Notes: generated from the letters alone by a model not told the origin. A stretch of DNA of 64,000 bases from Jatrophihabitans sp. (GCA_036399055.1 DASWNX010000025.1:1-64000); one strand, 5' to 3'; counted from the first letter of the stretch, positions 9,764-18,629 are shown. Translations and numbers: made by a program.

Positions 9764-11394
9764 CCACGATGTCGCACGCCCCGAGCTCAGCCGCCGAGGC
9801 CATTGCCGGTTCGCCGCTGATCCCGGGTCAGCCGGCTCGCGCAGCGGTGGGCCAGCCTGGTCTCACCGCCCTGGTCACCACGTTGCGCCGGCTGGACCGC
9901 CCGGTCTTCGTGCTGCGCACCGCCGACGGAGTCACGCTGAGCAACGACGCTCCAGACGGCGATGCCGAGGTGTTGACAGCAGTGGCCGCGCTGGATCCTG
10001 CCACTCTGGGGGACCCGGACTTCCTTGCCGCACACGGTGTTCGGTGGCCCTACATGGCTGGGGCGATGGCCAACGGCATCGCCGGCGAGGATCTGGTGAT
10101 CGCACTGGCCCGGGCCGGCTTCCTGGCTTCGTTCGGCGCCGCAGGCCTGCTTCCGGACCGGATCTCAGCGGCACTGGACCGCTTCGAACGCGAGATCCCG
10201 GGCCATCCGTTCGCCTGCAACCTGATTCACTCGCCATCGGAGGAACTGCTGGAACGTAGTGCCGTCGAGCTGTACCTGGCTCGTGGTGTGCGGTGCGTGG
10301 AGGCGTCGGCGTTCATGGATCTGACCCCGCACATCGTCCGGTACCGGCTGGCTGGACTGTTTCGAGACCAGGACGGCAACGTTCAGTCAGCCAACCGGGT
10401 GATCGCGAAGGTCTCCCGGGCCGAGACCGCCACCAAGTTCCTCAGCCCGGCCCCGGCCCGGATCGTCGAAGCCCTGCTTGCCGAGGGCCTGATCACCGCC
10501 GAGCAGGCCGAACTCTCACGCCAGGTACCGGTAGCCGACGACATCACCGTCGAAGCGGACTCGGGTGGTCACACCGATCGACGCCCGATGCCGGCCCTGC
10601 TGCCGAGCATGCTGCGGCTGCGGGACTCCCTGGTGGCCCAGTACGGCTACCGCACCTCGGTACGGATCGGCGCGGCCGGCGGCATCGGAACTCCGGAGTC
10701 GACGCTGGCCGCTTTCGCGATGGGGGCGGCCTACGTGGTCACCGGCTCGGTGAATCAGGCATGCCGGGAGTCCGGCACCTCCGACATCACCCGGGCGCTG
10801 CTCGCCGAGGCCAGCGTGACGGATTGCGAGATGGCCCCGGCCGCCGACATGTTCGAGATGGGCGTCAACTTGCAGGTGCTGCGCAAGGGCACCCTGTTTC
10901 CGATGCGTGCCAGGCGGCTTTACGCCGTTTACCGCGAGTACGCCGGCATCAGCGCGATTCCGGCCGATGAGCGCGCCAAGCTGGAGTCCCAGATCTTCCG
11001 CGCCGACTTGGATGAGGTGTGGGCATCCTGCCAGGAGTACTTCTCCCGCCGTGACCCGGCTCAGCTGGAGCGGGCCGAGAGTGACTCCAAACGGCAAATG
11101 GCGCTGATCTTCCGGTGGTATCTGGGGATGTCGTCCCGGTGGTCGAACGTGGGCGAGTCCGACCGCAGCCTGGACTACCAGATCTGGTGCGGCCCGGCGA
11201 TGGGCGCCTTCAATGACTGGGCTCGCGGCAGCTACCTCCAAGCCCCTGAGCGCCGTCACGTCGCCGACGTGGCGCGGCAGTTGATGCACGGCGCCGCGTA
11301 CCTGGCCCGGGTCGAGCAGTTGCGGCTGGCCGGACTGCGGCTGCCGAGCGCGGTGCGCGACTTCCGCCCCGCCGATCTTGCCCAGACGGCATGA
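9760..11394 (+). CDS. pfaD: PfaD-like FMN-dependent enoyl reductase
   Basis: A 544-residue protein of the PfaD/2-nitropropane-dioxygenase-like family, which supplies trans enoyl reduction for PUFA synthases. Recognisable segments are the N-terminal family block MAGAMANGIAGEDLVIAL, followed by a FASFGAAGL-like stretch, and the phosphate-binding barrel segment GAAGGIGTPEST at about 304 followed by YVVTGSVNQACRESGTS. The start is GTG 9760 inside the stop of the synthase (GTGA); an in-frame ATG at 9769 is possible. The 3' end overlaps the next gene by 4 bp (ATGA). Translational coupling on both sides makes it part of the same enzyme set. It should reduce enoyl-ACP intermediates in cycles where full reduction is needed, so its programming decides which double bonds remain. 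Confidence 0.92.
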   Translation: MTTMSHAPSSAAEAIAGSPLIPGQPARAAVGQPGLTALVTTLRRLDRPVFVLRTADGVTLSNDAPDGDAEVLTAVAALDPATLGDPDFLAAHGVRWPYMAGAMANGIAGEDLVIALARAGFLASFGAAGLLPDRISAALDRFEREIPGHPFACNLIHSPSEELLERSAVELYLARGVRCVEASAFMDLTPHIVRYRLAGLFRDQDGNVQSANRVIAKVSRAETATKFLSPAPARIVEALLAEGLITAEQAELSRQVPVADDITVEADSGGHTDRRPMPALLPSMLRLRDSLVAQYGYRTSVRIGAAGGIGTPESTLAAFAMGAAYVVTGSVNQACRESGTSDITRALLAEASVTDCEMAPAADMFEMGVNLQVLRKGTLFPMRARRLYAVYREYAGISAIPADERAKLESQIFRADLDEVWASCQEYFSRRDPAQLERAESDSKRQMALIFRWYLGMSSRWSNVGESDRSLDYQIWCGPAMGAFNDWARGSYLQAPERRHVADVARQLMHGAAYLARVEQLRLAGLRLPSAVRDFRPADLAQTA

Positions 11395-13145
11395 CCGCCG
11401 CCATCGCGGCTTCGCTCACCGGCCCGGCCTACCCGGCTGCGGCCGCCCTCGAAGCGGTGCTCGGGAACTCCGACGATCCGGCCAACCCGACTGGTTTCGC
11501 GGCCGCGGTGCGGCGGGACAGTTCTGGCGCCACAGGTACGGCGATCGCGAACGCGGCCCGCTCGGTGGGGCTGCAGCTGTCCTACATCCCAGCCGAGCTG
11601 GGCGGCAGCCTGGTGACTTTCGAGCAGACCCTGGCCAGGGTGCGGCTGTTCGCCAGACGCGACGCGTCGGTGATGCCCTCGACCATGTTCAGCGTCACCG
11701 CGATGACATGCCTGCTGCTGCACGGCTCCACCGAGCAGCAGCGCCGAGCCGTTGCGGTGCTGAAGGCCGGCGGCAGCATCGCCTTCGCGCTGTCCGAGCC
11801 TGACAGCGGCAGTGATCTGCTGGCGCTGGCTGGAACTCTGACGCCGGTCGCGGCGGCCTGGCAGCTGGACGCGACGAAGTGGCTGGTGGGCCAGGGATCG
11901 ACCAGCGAGCTGCTCTACGTGCTGGCTCGCACGGCGGCTAGGGGTCCTGCCGCCTTCAGCTCCGTGCTGATCGAGAGCACCTCGGTTGTCCCCGGCACGG
12001 TGACCGCAAGCCAGCACAGCGCCGGGCTCACCGGGGTGGGCCTGGACACGCTGCGCTTCGACGCGCAGCCGGTGGCCGCGCAGGATCTGGTGGGAACCGT
12101 CGGACAGGGCCTGGAAGCGGCGATGAAGAGCATGCAGATCGTGCGGCTGCTCAGCGCCGCCGCCTCGCTGGGCTGCGCCGATGTCGCCATACGCGACACG
12201 CTGCGGTTCCTGGCCACTCACTCGGTCGGCGGTTCGCTCTGCCTGAACTGGGCGCCGGCTCGGCGCGACCTCGGCGTGGCGGCGGGCTGGTTGATCGCGA
12301 TGGACGCGGTCGCGATCAGCGCCGCCCGGTTGGTGCACGTGCGACCCGACGCATTCGCGTTGCCCTCTGCGGTGGTCAAGCGGGTGGCCACCGAGGCCGG
12401 CGCCCGGATCGTCGATGCCTGCGCCGATCTGCAGGCCTCGCGGTCGGTGCTCGCCGGTGAGCCATACGGCTTGCTGGCCAAGCTGCGCCGCGATGTCGAC
12501 ACGGTGCGCTATATCGACACCAGCCCGGCCGCGACGTTGCGGCTGCTCGCCGGCCAGCTGCCCGGCATCGCCAAGGCAGCGGCCGCGCCCGGCGGCAAGG
12601 ACCAGGAGGTTCTGGACCGCGCAGCACGGGTGTTCACCCTCGGAGCCGAGCTCGATGAGTACCAACCCACCCGGCTGGACCTGGCTACCCGGGACGACGA
12701 CGCGGTCAGCGCTTTCCACCTGCTGGCTCAGCCCATGATTGAGCTGCTGCTGCGCTCCTCAGACCCGCTGGCTGGCCCGACGCTGGTCCTGGTCCAGCAA
12801 ACCCGCCAACAGCTTGACGGGCTGCTGCGGCAGGTCCGGGCCGAGTCCGGCAACCCGGCCCGCGACGGCGGCGTGCAGGCGATGGACAGCGCGGCCGAGT
12901 TCGCGGCGCTGTACGCTGCTGCCTGCTGCCTGCTGCTGTGGTGGAGCAACCGTGAGCAGTCAGTCTGGGGCCAGCCTCCTGGCTCGCTGCGGTGGTTGAC
13001 ACCCGCGCTCGCGGTGTTGGTCACCGACCGGCCCCGGCCGGAGGACCTCGAACCCGCCGTCGACCTGCTTAGCGAACTCGACGAGCGCGCGATGCTGTTC
13101 TCGATGGTTGCGATCCCGCTGACACAGTCTCGCGGTGCCCGATGA
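11391..13145 (+). CDS. acyl-CoA dehydrogenase-like flavoprotein (first of a pair)
   Basis: 584 residues with the acyl-CoA dehydrogenase fold signature FALSEPDSGSD at about 132-142, followed by a TKWLVGQGST beta-domain segment and a C-terminal helical half (VKRVATEAGARIVDACADLQ). It is longer than the usual ~380-residue enzyme because of a C-terminal extension of about 150 residues. I could not place the catalytic base with confidence. It starts in the ATGA overlap with the pfaD-like gene and ends in an ATGA overlap with a second, related dehydrogenase. Inference: the pair inserts or rearranges a double bond in the lipid made by the synthase, acting on an ACP- or CoA-bound chain, possibly as a heteromer. 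An ordinary fatty-acid degradation role is less likely given the coupling. Confidence 0.8.
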   Translation: MTAAIAASLTGPAYPAAAALEAVLGNSDDPANPTGFAAAVRRDSSGATGTAIANAARSVGLQLSYIPAELGGSLVTFEQTLARVRLFARRDASVMPSTMFSVTAMTCLLLHGSTEQQRRAVAVLKAGGSIAFALSEPDSGSDLLALAGTLTPVAAAWQLDATKWLVGQGSTSELLYVLARTAARGPAAFSSVLIESTSVVPGTVTASQHSAGLTGVGLDTLRFDAQPVAAQDLVGTVGQGLEAAMKSMQIVRLLSAAASLGCADVAIRDTLRFLATHSVGGSLCLNWAPARRDLGVAAGWLIAMDAVAISAARLVHVRPDAFALPSAVVKRVATEAGARIVDACADLQASRSVLAGEPYGLLAKLRRDVDTVRYIDTSPAATLRLLAGQLPGIAKAAAAPGGKDQEVLDRAARVFTLGAELDEYQPTRLDLATRDDDAVSAFHLLAQPMIELLLRSSDPLAGPTLVLVQQTRQQLDGLLRQVRAESGNPARDGGVQAMDSAAEFAALYAAACCLLLWWSNREQSVWGQPPGSLRWLTPALAVLVTDRPRPEDLEPAVDLLSELDERAMLFSMVAIPLTQSRGAR

Positions 13146-14953
13146 ACCCCGCCACCGAACTGGTGAACCTGGTGGAGGGTCTCGAGCGCCATCTGGGCGA
13201 CCCGTTCGATGAGGCCAGCCGGATAACTGCTCGCCGGATCCTTGAGCTGGACGAGCGAGAGGCCTATCCGCACGAGCTGCTCTCGGCCCTGCACAGTTGG
13301 AACGTCCACGAGTACGCGATCCCGGCCCAGTGGGGTGGCCGCGCTGTCGACATCGAGAACAGCCTGCACCTGATGCGGCAGGTCGCCCGTCGCGACGCCA
13401 CGGCGGCAGCTGCGCTGTCCCTCTCAAGCCTGAGTTACATGCCGATCTGGATCGCCGGAACCGAGCGGCAACGGCGTTATTACGCAAGCCAGATCTCCAG
13501 CGGGGCGAAGATGGCCTGGGGTTTGTCCGAACGCGAGCATGGCAGCGACCTGTTGAACAACGAGTTCACGGCCGAGCCTGTCGAGGGCGGCTACCTGGTG
13601 TCCGGGGAGAAGTGGCTGATCGGCAACGTCACCTTGGCCGACTTCATCGTCCTGCACGCCCGGACCCGGCCCGCCGGTGGCCCGGCAGGATTCAGCCTGC
13701 TGGTTCTGGACAAGCGCAGCGTGCCCGCCGCGATGGTGCAGACGCTGCCAGGCGAGCGGTTGCACGGGCTACGCGGCCTCGACTTGAGCGGCGTGCGGCT
13801 GACCGGGTGTTTCATTCCCGAATCCGCCCGGATCGGCCGAGAGGGCGCTGGCCTGGAGATCGCGCTGCAAGCAAGTCACGTCGCGCGCAGCATGATCACC
13901 TCGACCGTGCTGGGGTGCACCGACACCGCGCTGCGTTTGACGCTGGACTTCGCGGTGAACCGGCACATCTTCGGCGCGCGGGTCAGCGACATCGCCTACA
14001 CCCGACGCCAGCTGGCCGACTCCTACGTCGAACTGCTGGTGGGGGAGGCCGTCGCCATGACCAGCGCTCGTTCGCTGCAGGTCTGTCCTGGGCAGAGCAG
14101 CGTTTTCTCAGCGGTCAGCAAGTATTTCGTGCCGACCCTGCTGCAGGGCAGCCTCAGCCGGCTCGCTGTGGTCCTCGGCGCCCGCCACTACCTGCGTGAG
14201 CACCCGCGTTACGGGCTGTTCCAGAAAGCGCTGCGCGATGTGCCGGTGGCCGACTTCGCCGATGGCAACACGGTGGTGAACCTGAAGAACATCGCCAGCC
14301 AGCTCGGTAGCCTGCTGAGCCCTGGCGCCGAGCCGGAACCGGCCGAAGTGGCCAACCTGTTCGACCTGAGCCGGCCGCTGCCCGGCTACGAGCCGTGGCG
14401 TCTGTCGCTGGCCAGCAGGCACGGCCGCAACCACGCCAGCCGATCGCTGCCAGCCCATGTGCAGGCTCTGGACCGGCTGGCGGCCAGCGCTGATGAGCCG
14501 AGCAGAAGGCAGTTCGCCCTGGCGGCCTCGCTGGCGGGTGAATGGCTCGTCGAACAGGATAAGATCCGCTCCGAACTGGACGGGCTCAAGGCCCAGCACC
14601 CGAAGAGTCACGGGCAGCGGCCAGAGGTGTTCGAGCTTGCCCGACGGTATTGCCTGATTCACGCGGCCGCCTGCGTGGCCGGCCTGTGGGCGCACGCCGG
14701 CGACGAGGTGGAGCTACCGCCGATTGAGGTCGCGGTGTGGTGCCTGCGCCGGTTGCGCCAGCAACTGCACCCGCACGAGGCGTGCGCTGGTTCAGCCGAA
14801 GACCTCGACCGTGCCGAGCAGGTCACCATGGCGCACCTGCTCGGCCAGCATCAGCGCGGCGAGGCCTTCTCGCTGCGAACCATGCGGCTGCAGGCTGCAC
14901 CGCAGCGAGCGGAGCCCTCAAAGCGCCAAGGCGAGGAGAGAGACCCAGCGTGA
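13142..14953 (+). CDS. acyl-CoA dehydrogenase-like flavoprotein (second of a pair)
   Basis: 603 residues. The ACAD signature is seen as GLSEREHGSD at about 127-136, followed by GYLVSGEKWLIGN. The C-terminal domain has VVLGARHYLREHPRYG and, near residue 365, RDVPVADFADGNTVVN, the segment that in the family contacts FAD across the dimer interface. About 150 residues beyond the core are shared in length with its partner, suggesting that the two are old duplicates and may pair. It is translationally coupled on both sides (ATGA start at 13142, GTGA at the next gene). Role inferred from context: desaturation of the chain assembled by the upstream synthase. Confidence 0.8.
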   Translation: MNPATELVNLVEGLERHLGDPFDEASRITARRILELDEREAYPHELLSALHSWNVHEYAIPAQWGGRAVDIENSLHLMRQVARRDATAAAALSLSSLSYMPIWIAGTERQRRYYASQISSGAKMAWGLSEREHGSDLLNNEFTAEPVEGGYLVSGEKWLIGNVTLADFIVLHARTRPAGGPAGFSLLVLDKRSVPAAMVQTLPGERLHGLRGLDLSGVRLTGCFIPESARIGREGAGLEIALQASHVARSMITSTVLGCTDTALRLTLDFAVNRHIFGARVSDIAYTRRQLADSYVELLVGEAVAMTSARSLQVCPGQSSVFSAVSKYFVPTLLQGSLSRLAVVLGARHYLREHPRYGLFQKALRDVPVADFADGNTVVNLKNIASQLGSLLSPGAEPEPAEVANLFDLSRPLPGYEPWRLSLASRHGRNHASRSLPAHVQALDRLAASADEPSRRQFALAASLAGEWLVEQDKIRSELDGLKAQHPKSHGQRPEVFELARRYCLIHAAACVAGLWAHAGDEVELPPIEVAVWCLRRLRQQLHPHEACAGSAEDLDRAEQVTMAHLLGQHQRGEAFSLRTMRLQAAPQRAEPSKRQGEERDPA

Positions 14954-15798
14954 GCATGAACGAGCAGCTACGCGGCTGGGCGGACCTGTGGTTGCTGGAC
15001 GAGGCCTCGATCGGCCAGGCGGCCCTGGATTATCAGGTGGATGATATCCTGTCGGCGTCGGAGCGGGCGCAGCACGAACGGTTGCCCCATCCCGATGGCC
15101 GATTCCGCTATCTCGGCGGCCGGATGCTGATGCGCTACGTCCTGGCGGCATACACCGGAGTGCCGCCGGCGAACCTGGAGTTCGGCGTCGGAGCCTATGA
15201 CCGGCCGGAGTTGGCGCCCAATCCCGACCAGCTGTGCTTCAACCTCGCCCACACCAGCGGGTTGATCGGCTTTCTGGCGACCCGCAACCGGCTTTGCGGG
15301 ATCGACTTCGAGCGCCGGCCCGCCCGGCCGGAGTTGGCCGAGGCGGTCGTGCGGTTCCTGGCGCCCCGGGAGCGGGCGCATCTGCAGGCGTTGGAAGAGG
15401 AAGAGGCCGACATCACCCTGCAGTACCGGGTGGTCAAGGGGGCCTACCTCCGGGCGTTGGGAGCCGGCCTGTCCAGAAGTCCGGACGGCTTCACCGTTCG
15501 AGGACTCGGTTCGACCGGGATCGGTGTCGAGGACCGGCAGGCCCCCGAACAGGCTCCCGAACAGGCCTGGCAGTTCGAGTGGCATCAGCTCACAGCCGAG
15601 CATGCGGTCGGCTTGGCGATAGCCGGTGACCGGTTGGCGCCCGGTCGGATCCCCATCAGGATTCTTGACTTCACCACGTTCTTGCGTGCGGTGTTTCCGG
15701 CGGTTGGTGTCGCACCGGGCGCGCACATTGAGCCGACCAGCAACTCGCGTGCGACCATTCGCTCGTGGCCAAACCGAAAGGAACAGGATGATAGGTAA
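14950..15798 (+). CDS. Sfp-type 4'-phosphopantetheinyl transferase
   Basis: 282 residues from GTG 14950, which overlaps the previous stop; ATG 14956 is an alternative. The family would transfer the phosphopantetheine arm of CoA to the ACPs of the synthase. Visible motifs are GGRMLMRYVLAAYTG (about 56-70), NLAHTSG, and the magnesium motif GIDFE with Asp119 and Glu121. The third motif, normally (W)xxKEA, reads YRVVKGAYLRALGAGL: Gly164 replaces the glutamate that in Sfp helps hold magnesium. The codon is GGG where GAG would be expected, a single-base difference. The length is somewhat above the Sfp norm because of a C-terminal tail. The tail overlaps the start of the next gene by 11 bp. Confidence 0.85.
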   Translation: MSMNEQLRGWADLWLLDEASIGQAALDYQVDDILSASERAQHERLPHPDGRFRYLGGRMLMRYVLAAYTGVPPANLEFGVGAYDRPELAPNPDQLCFNLAHTSGLIGFLATRNRLCGIDFERRPARPELAEAVVRFLAPRERAHLQALEEEEADITLQYRVVKGAYLRALGAGLSRSPDGFTVRGLGSTGIGVEDRQAPEQAPEQAWQFEWHQLTAEHAVGLAIAGDRLAPGRIPIRILDFTTFLRAVFPAVGVAPGAHIEPTSNSRATIRSWPNRKEQDDR

Positions 15799-17245
15799 CA
15801 AACGACCACTCGGCTTGGCCATTGTCGCGTGCGCGGTACCCGTATTCATGGTGTCCCTGGACAACCTGGTCGTCACCATGGCGCTGACCTCGATCCGCTC
15901 CGACTTCGGCGGGGACGCCGCCAGCGCAGCCAACCTGCAATGGGTGGTGAACGCGTACATCCTCGGCTTCGCCGGCTTCCTGCTGGCCGGAGCCGGACTC
16001 GGTGACCGGTTCGGCCGGCGGCGGGTCTACCTGGGTGGCTTGGTGATGTTCACGCTTGCCTCGACAGGGTGCGGGCTGGCGTCGGGGTTGCCGGAGCTGA
16101 TCGCGGCTCGTGCCATCCAGGGTGTGGCGGCCGGCATCATCATGCCGCTGTCACTGACCCTGCTGTCCGAGGCTGTGCCGGACAAGATGCGTTCGGCCGC
16201 TGTCGGCATCTGGAGCGGCATCTCCGGCCTTGGCATCGCGATGGGACCGTTGGTCGGCGGCGTGGTGATCGCTGGCCTGCAATGGCGGTGGATCTTCTGG
16301 GTCAACATTCCGGTGGGATTGCTGGCAATACCGTTGGTGACCTACGCCCTGCGCGAGAGCCTCGGTGACCGGCGACCGCTGGACCTACCCGGACTGGCCT
16401 TCAGCAGCGGCAGCGTGGTGGCACTGGTCTGGGCCATCGTGCACGGCAATGAGGACGGTTGGACCTCCGGCGCGGTGCTCACGGCCTTCGCCGCGGCGGC
16501 ATTGCTGCTAGGGCTGTTCATAGTCCGGGAGTTGCGCACCCCGGTGCCGATGCTGCCGCTGAGCTTCTACCGGTCCCGTGCCTTCGTCGGCACGAATGTC
16601 GTGTCGCTGGCGATGAACTTCGGTGTCTTCGGCTCGATCTTCCTGCTCGCGCAGTACCTGCAATTCGCCCAGGGGCTCACCCCGCTGCAGGCTGGTGTCC
16701 GCACCCTGGCCTGGACTTTGATGCCGATGGTGTTCGCGCCGCTGGCCGGGGCCTTCACCGAGAAGGTGGGTGGCGGGCGACTGATGGCGCTGGGCCTGGG
16801 GTTGCAAGCCCTCGGGCTGGCCTGGATAGTCAGCATCGCCGAGCCCGCCACGCCGTTCAGTTCGCTCCTGGTGCCGATGATGCTGGCCGGAACTGGCATG
16901 GGCCTGGTCTTTGCGCCCGCTTCCGCGGTGATCTTGCAGTCGGTGCACGCCAACGACCGCGGCCGCGCGTCCGGTGCGAACAGCACGGTTCGCGAGCTCG
17001 GGGGGGCCCTCGGGATCGCCGTGCTGGCCTCGGTGTTCAGCCGCGCCGGTAGTTACGCCTCGCCGCAGACGTTCGTCGACGGCATGCGCCCGGCCGTCTG
17101 GGTCGGCGTCGCGGTGGTGCTCGCCGGAGCGGTCGCCGGGTTGCTGATCCCGCGCCGGCCCACGCCGCTGGCCGCTGACCCAACCCCGTACGGCGCGCTG
17201 GGCTCAACCACCGACCGGCTCGTTGACGCCAGAATCCGATCATGA
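15788..17245 (+). CDS. MFS exporter, DHA2 (EmrB/QacA-like) family
   Basis: A 485-residue membrane protein with the segment pattern of a 14-helix drug:H+ antiporter. Motif A appears as GDRFGRRR near residue 71 and the antiporter motif C as GIAMGPLVGG near 150. The N-terminus (MIGNKRPLGLAIVACAVPVFMVSLDNLVVT) is a typical first helix with the D1 motif. I chose ATG 15788 because AAAGGA lies just upstream and all upstream in-frame sequence is hydrophilic and coincides with the transferase gene. It overlaps the transferase by 11 bp and is probably the last member of the lipid operon. Inference: it exports the product or a derivative; self-resistance is another possibility. Confidence 0.85.
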   Translation: MIGNKRPLGLAIVACAVPVFMVSLDNLVVTMALTSIRSDFGGDAASAANLQWVVNAYILGFAGFLLAGAGLGDRFGRRRVYLGGLVMFTLASTGCGLASGLPELIAARAIQGVAAGIIMPLSLTLLSEAVPDKMRSAAVGIWSGISGLGIAMGPLVGGVVIAGLQWRWIFWVNIPVGLLAIPLVTYALRESLGDRRPLDLPGLAFSSGSVVALVWAIVHGNEDGWTSGAVLTAFAAAALLLGLFIVRELRTPVPMLPLSFYRSRAFVGTNVVSLAMNFGVFGSIFLLAQYLQFAQGLTPLQAGVRTLAWTLMPMVFAPLAGAFTEKVGGGRLMALGLGLQALGLAWIVSIAEPATPFSSLLVPMMLAGTGMGLVFAPASAVILQSVHANDRGRASGANSTVRELGGALGIAVLASVFSRAGSYASPQTFVDGMRPAVWVGVAVVLAGAVAGLLIPRRPTPLAADPTPYGALGSTTDRLVDARIRS

Positions 17246-17362
17246 TCGAACCCTGCGCGTCGCCGGGGAGGTCCGCCTGGGCTTCCTGCCCACCCTCAGC
17301 CACGTGAAGTCCAAGGTCAGCCAGACTCGCCTGAAATCCCCCACTGAACGGATGACCAGACC

Positions 17363-17770
17363 ATGATCACGATCCCGTGGATTACGCGGCAGAAGACCAC
17401 CGGCGCTCCGGTGACTGTGATGGCTTCCCGCCTGCAGTTGGCGGCGCTGAGTTCGGTGCCGCAGTTCATGTACTTGGCGCTCGGCGCCTTCGTGCAGGTG
17501 CTGCGCGCGCCGGGGGTGGCCGGAGCCTCGCTGAAGGCCGAACCGTTCAAGGGACGGTTTTGGACGTTGTCGAGCTGGTCCGACGAGGACCGGATCGCTG
17601 CCTACTCCAGCAGCGAGCCGCATCGCTCGACTGTCGGCAAACTCAAGCCCAAGATGGCCGGTTCTCGCTTTGTCATCTATGAAGTGACGGGAAAACCTGA
17701 CTGGAAGGACGCGATCAGGCGGATCAAGGCCGCTGACGCGCAGGCTGCAGACGAGCTGAAGGCGGGCTGA
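17363..17770 (+). CDS. small ABM/DUF3291-like alpha-beta barrel protein
   Basis: 135 residues. The central block FWTLSSWSDEDRIAAY (about 66-81) followed by PHRSTVGKLKPKMAGSRF resembles dimeric alpha+beta barrel proteins of the antibiotic-biosynthesis-monooxygenase and DUF3291/CrtA-like group, which keep a Trp and a His in this region. No cofactor site can be identified. It lies 117 bp behind the exporter on the same strand and could be a late member of the lipid locus, for example an oxygenase or cyclase acting on the product, but it could equally be independent. It ends 5 bp from the convergent crcB gene. Confidence 0.6.
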   Translation: MITIPWITRQKTTGAPVTVMASRLQLAALSSVPQFMYLALGAFVQVLRAPGVAGASLKAEPFKGRFWTLSSWSDEDRIAAYSSSEPHRSTVGKLKPKMAGSRFVIYEVTGKPDWKDAIRRIKAADAQAADELKAG

Positions 17771-17775
17771 CCCGG

Positions 17776-18150
17776 TCACCCGGCGGAAACCGCGAGCCAC
17801 CAGCCCAGTGCGGCGGCGCCGACGCCCGCGCCGAGCGAGAGTCCGACGTTGCCGAGGGCTGCCCACCGCGCGCCCTGCCGGCTCAACCGCAGCGTCTCAT
17901 AACCGAACGCCGAGTACGTCGAGAGCGCTCCGGAGAATCCAGCGCCCAGCAGCAGGGCCAGGTCCGGATCCAGCCGGGCGCCGGCGCCGGTGACGGCGCC
18001 GAGGATCAACGAGGCCAGCACGTTGACCGTCAGGGTGCCCCACGGAAACCGGGTCGGGCGCTCAGATTGGATCGACTGGATCGCCCGGTCGGTGAGGTAG
18101 CGCGCGGGCGCTCCTACCGCGGCCCCGAGCGCGATCAACAACATCGTCAC
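17776..18150 (-). CDS. crcB: fluoride channel subunit CrcB/FluC (second of pair)
   Basis: 124 residues, four predicted transmembrane helices, the normal CrcB length. Family segments: GAPARYL near the N-terminus, FPWGTLTVNVLASLILG with the pore-lining Asn, and GFSGALSTYSAFGYETLRL. It starts at GTG 18150 in a GTGA overlap with the upstream crcB. Paired CrcB proteins in Gram-positive bacteria are known to assemble as antiparallel heterodimers that let fluoride leave the cell, and the coupling fits this. I searched the 84 bp upstream of the pair for the fluoride-riboswitch conserved sequences and did not find them. Confidence 0.92.
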   Translation of the reverse strand: MTMLLIALGAAVGAPARYLTDRAIQSIQSERPTRFPWGTLTVNVLASLILGAVTGAGARLDPDLALLLGAGFSGALSTYSAFGYETLRLSRQGARWAALGNVGLSLGAGVGAAALGWWLAVSAG

Positions 18151-18629
18151 GGCAGGTCAGCCGCGATGAGGCCGCGACGCCTGTTGGCGACCCGGATGAA
18201 GCGGCTGGTGACAGCGCTGGACAGCCATACCGCGCCAGCGCAGCCGATCACCGTGACCGCGACGTAGCCCAGGGCGACCAGCGGCCGGTGGTGCAGCAGC
18301 AAACGCTGCACCTCCACCGCGAAGCCGGAGTAGGTGGTGTAGCCGCCGAGAACGCCGACACCCAGAAACGGCCTGGCCAGCCGGTGCGGGGCAGGCAGCT
18401 CCAGCAGCAGCGCCATCAGGGCGCCGATCAACAGGCAGCCGGTGATGTTGACCAGGACGGTCGACCAGGGAAACTGCCGGTCCGAATGGGGGATCCTCAG
18501 GCTGAGCCCGTAGCGCGCCTCAGCGCCGAGGACGCCGCCCACCGCGATAACGGCGATCGGCGCCCAGCGCCGCGTCGGGCTGTCCTGAGACCGCGGCGGT
18601 TGGCGATCCGGCGCTCCTGATCCATGCAC
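18147..18629 (-). CDS. crcB: fluoride channel subunit CrcB/FluC (first of pair)
   Basis: 160 residues: a polar N-terminal extension of about 22 residues, then four transmembrane helices with GGVLGAEARYGLSLRI, FPWSTVLVNITGCLLIG (pore Asn) and GVLGGYTTYSGFAVEVQRLL. It differs from its partner at the residues after the pore Asn (ITGCLL against VLASLI), as expected of specialised halves of a heterodimer. The start is GTG 18629; no better start is available before the first helix. It is divergent from the methyltransferase gene, with 84 bp between the starts. Confidence 0.9.
   Translation of the reverse strand: MHGSGAPDRQPPRSQDSPTRRWAPIAVIAVGGVLGAEARYGLSLRIPHSDRQFPWSTVLVNITGCLLIGALMALLLELPAPHRLARPFLGVGVLGGYTTYSGFAVEVQRLLLHHRPLVALGYVAVTVIGCAGAVWLSSAVTSRFIRVANRRRGLIAADLP

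Noticed and set aside
14737..14949. 71-residue N-terminal extension of the phosphopantetheinyl transferase
   Set aside because: It lies entirely inside the second ACAD gene in another frame and is Arg/Ala/Pro-rich; the GTGA overlap at 14950 is the pattern of the operon.
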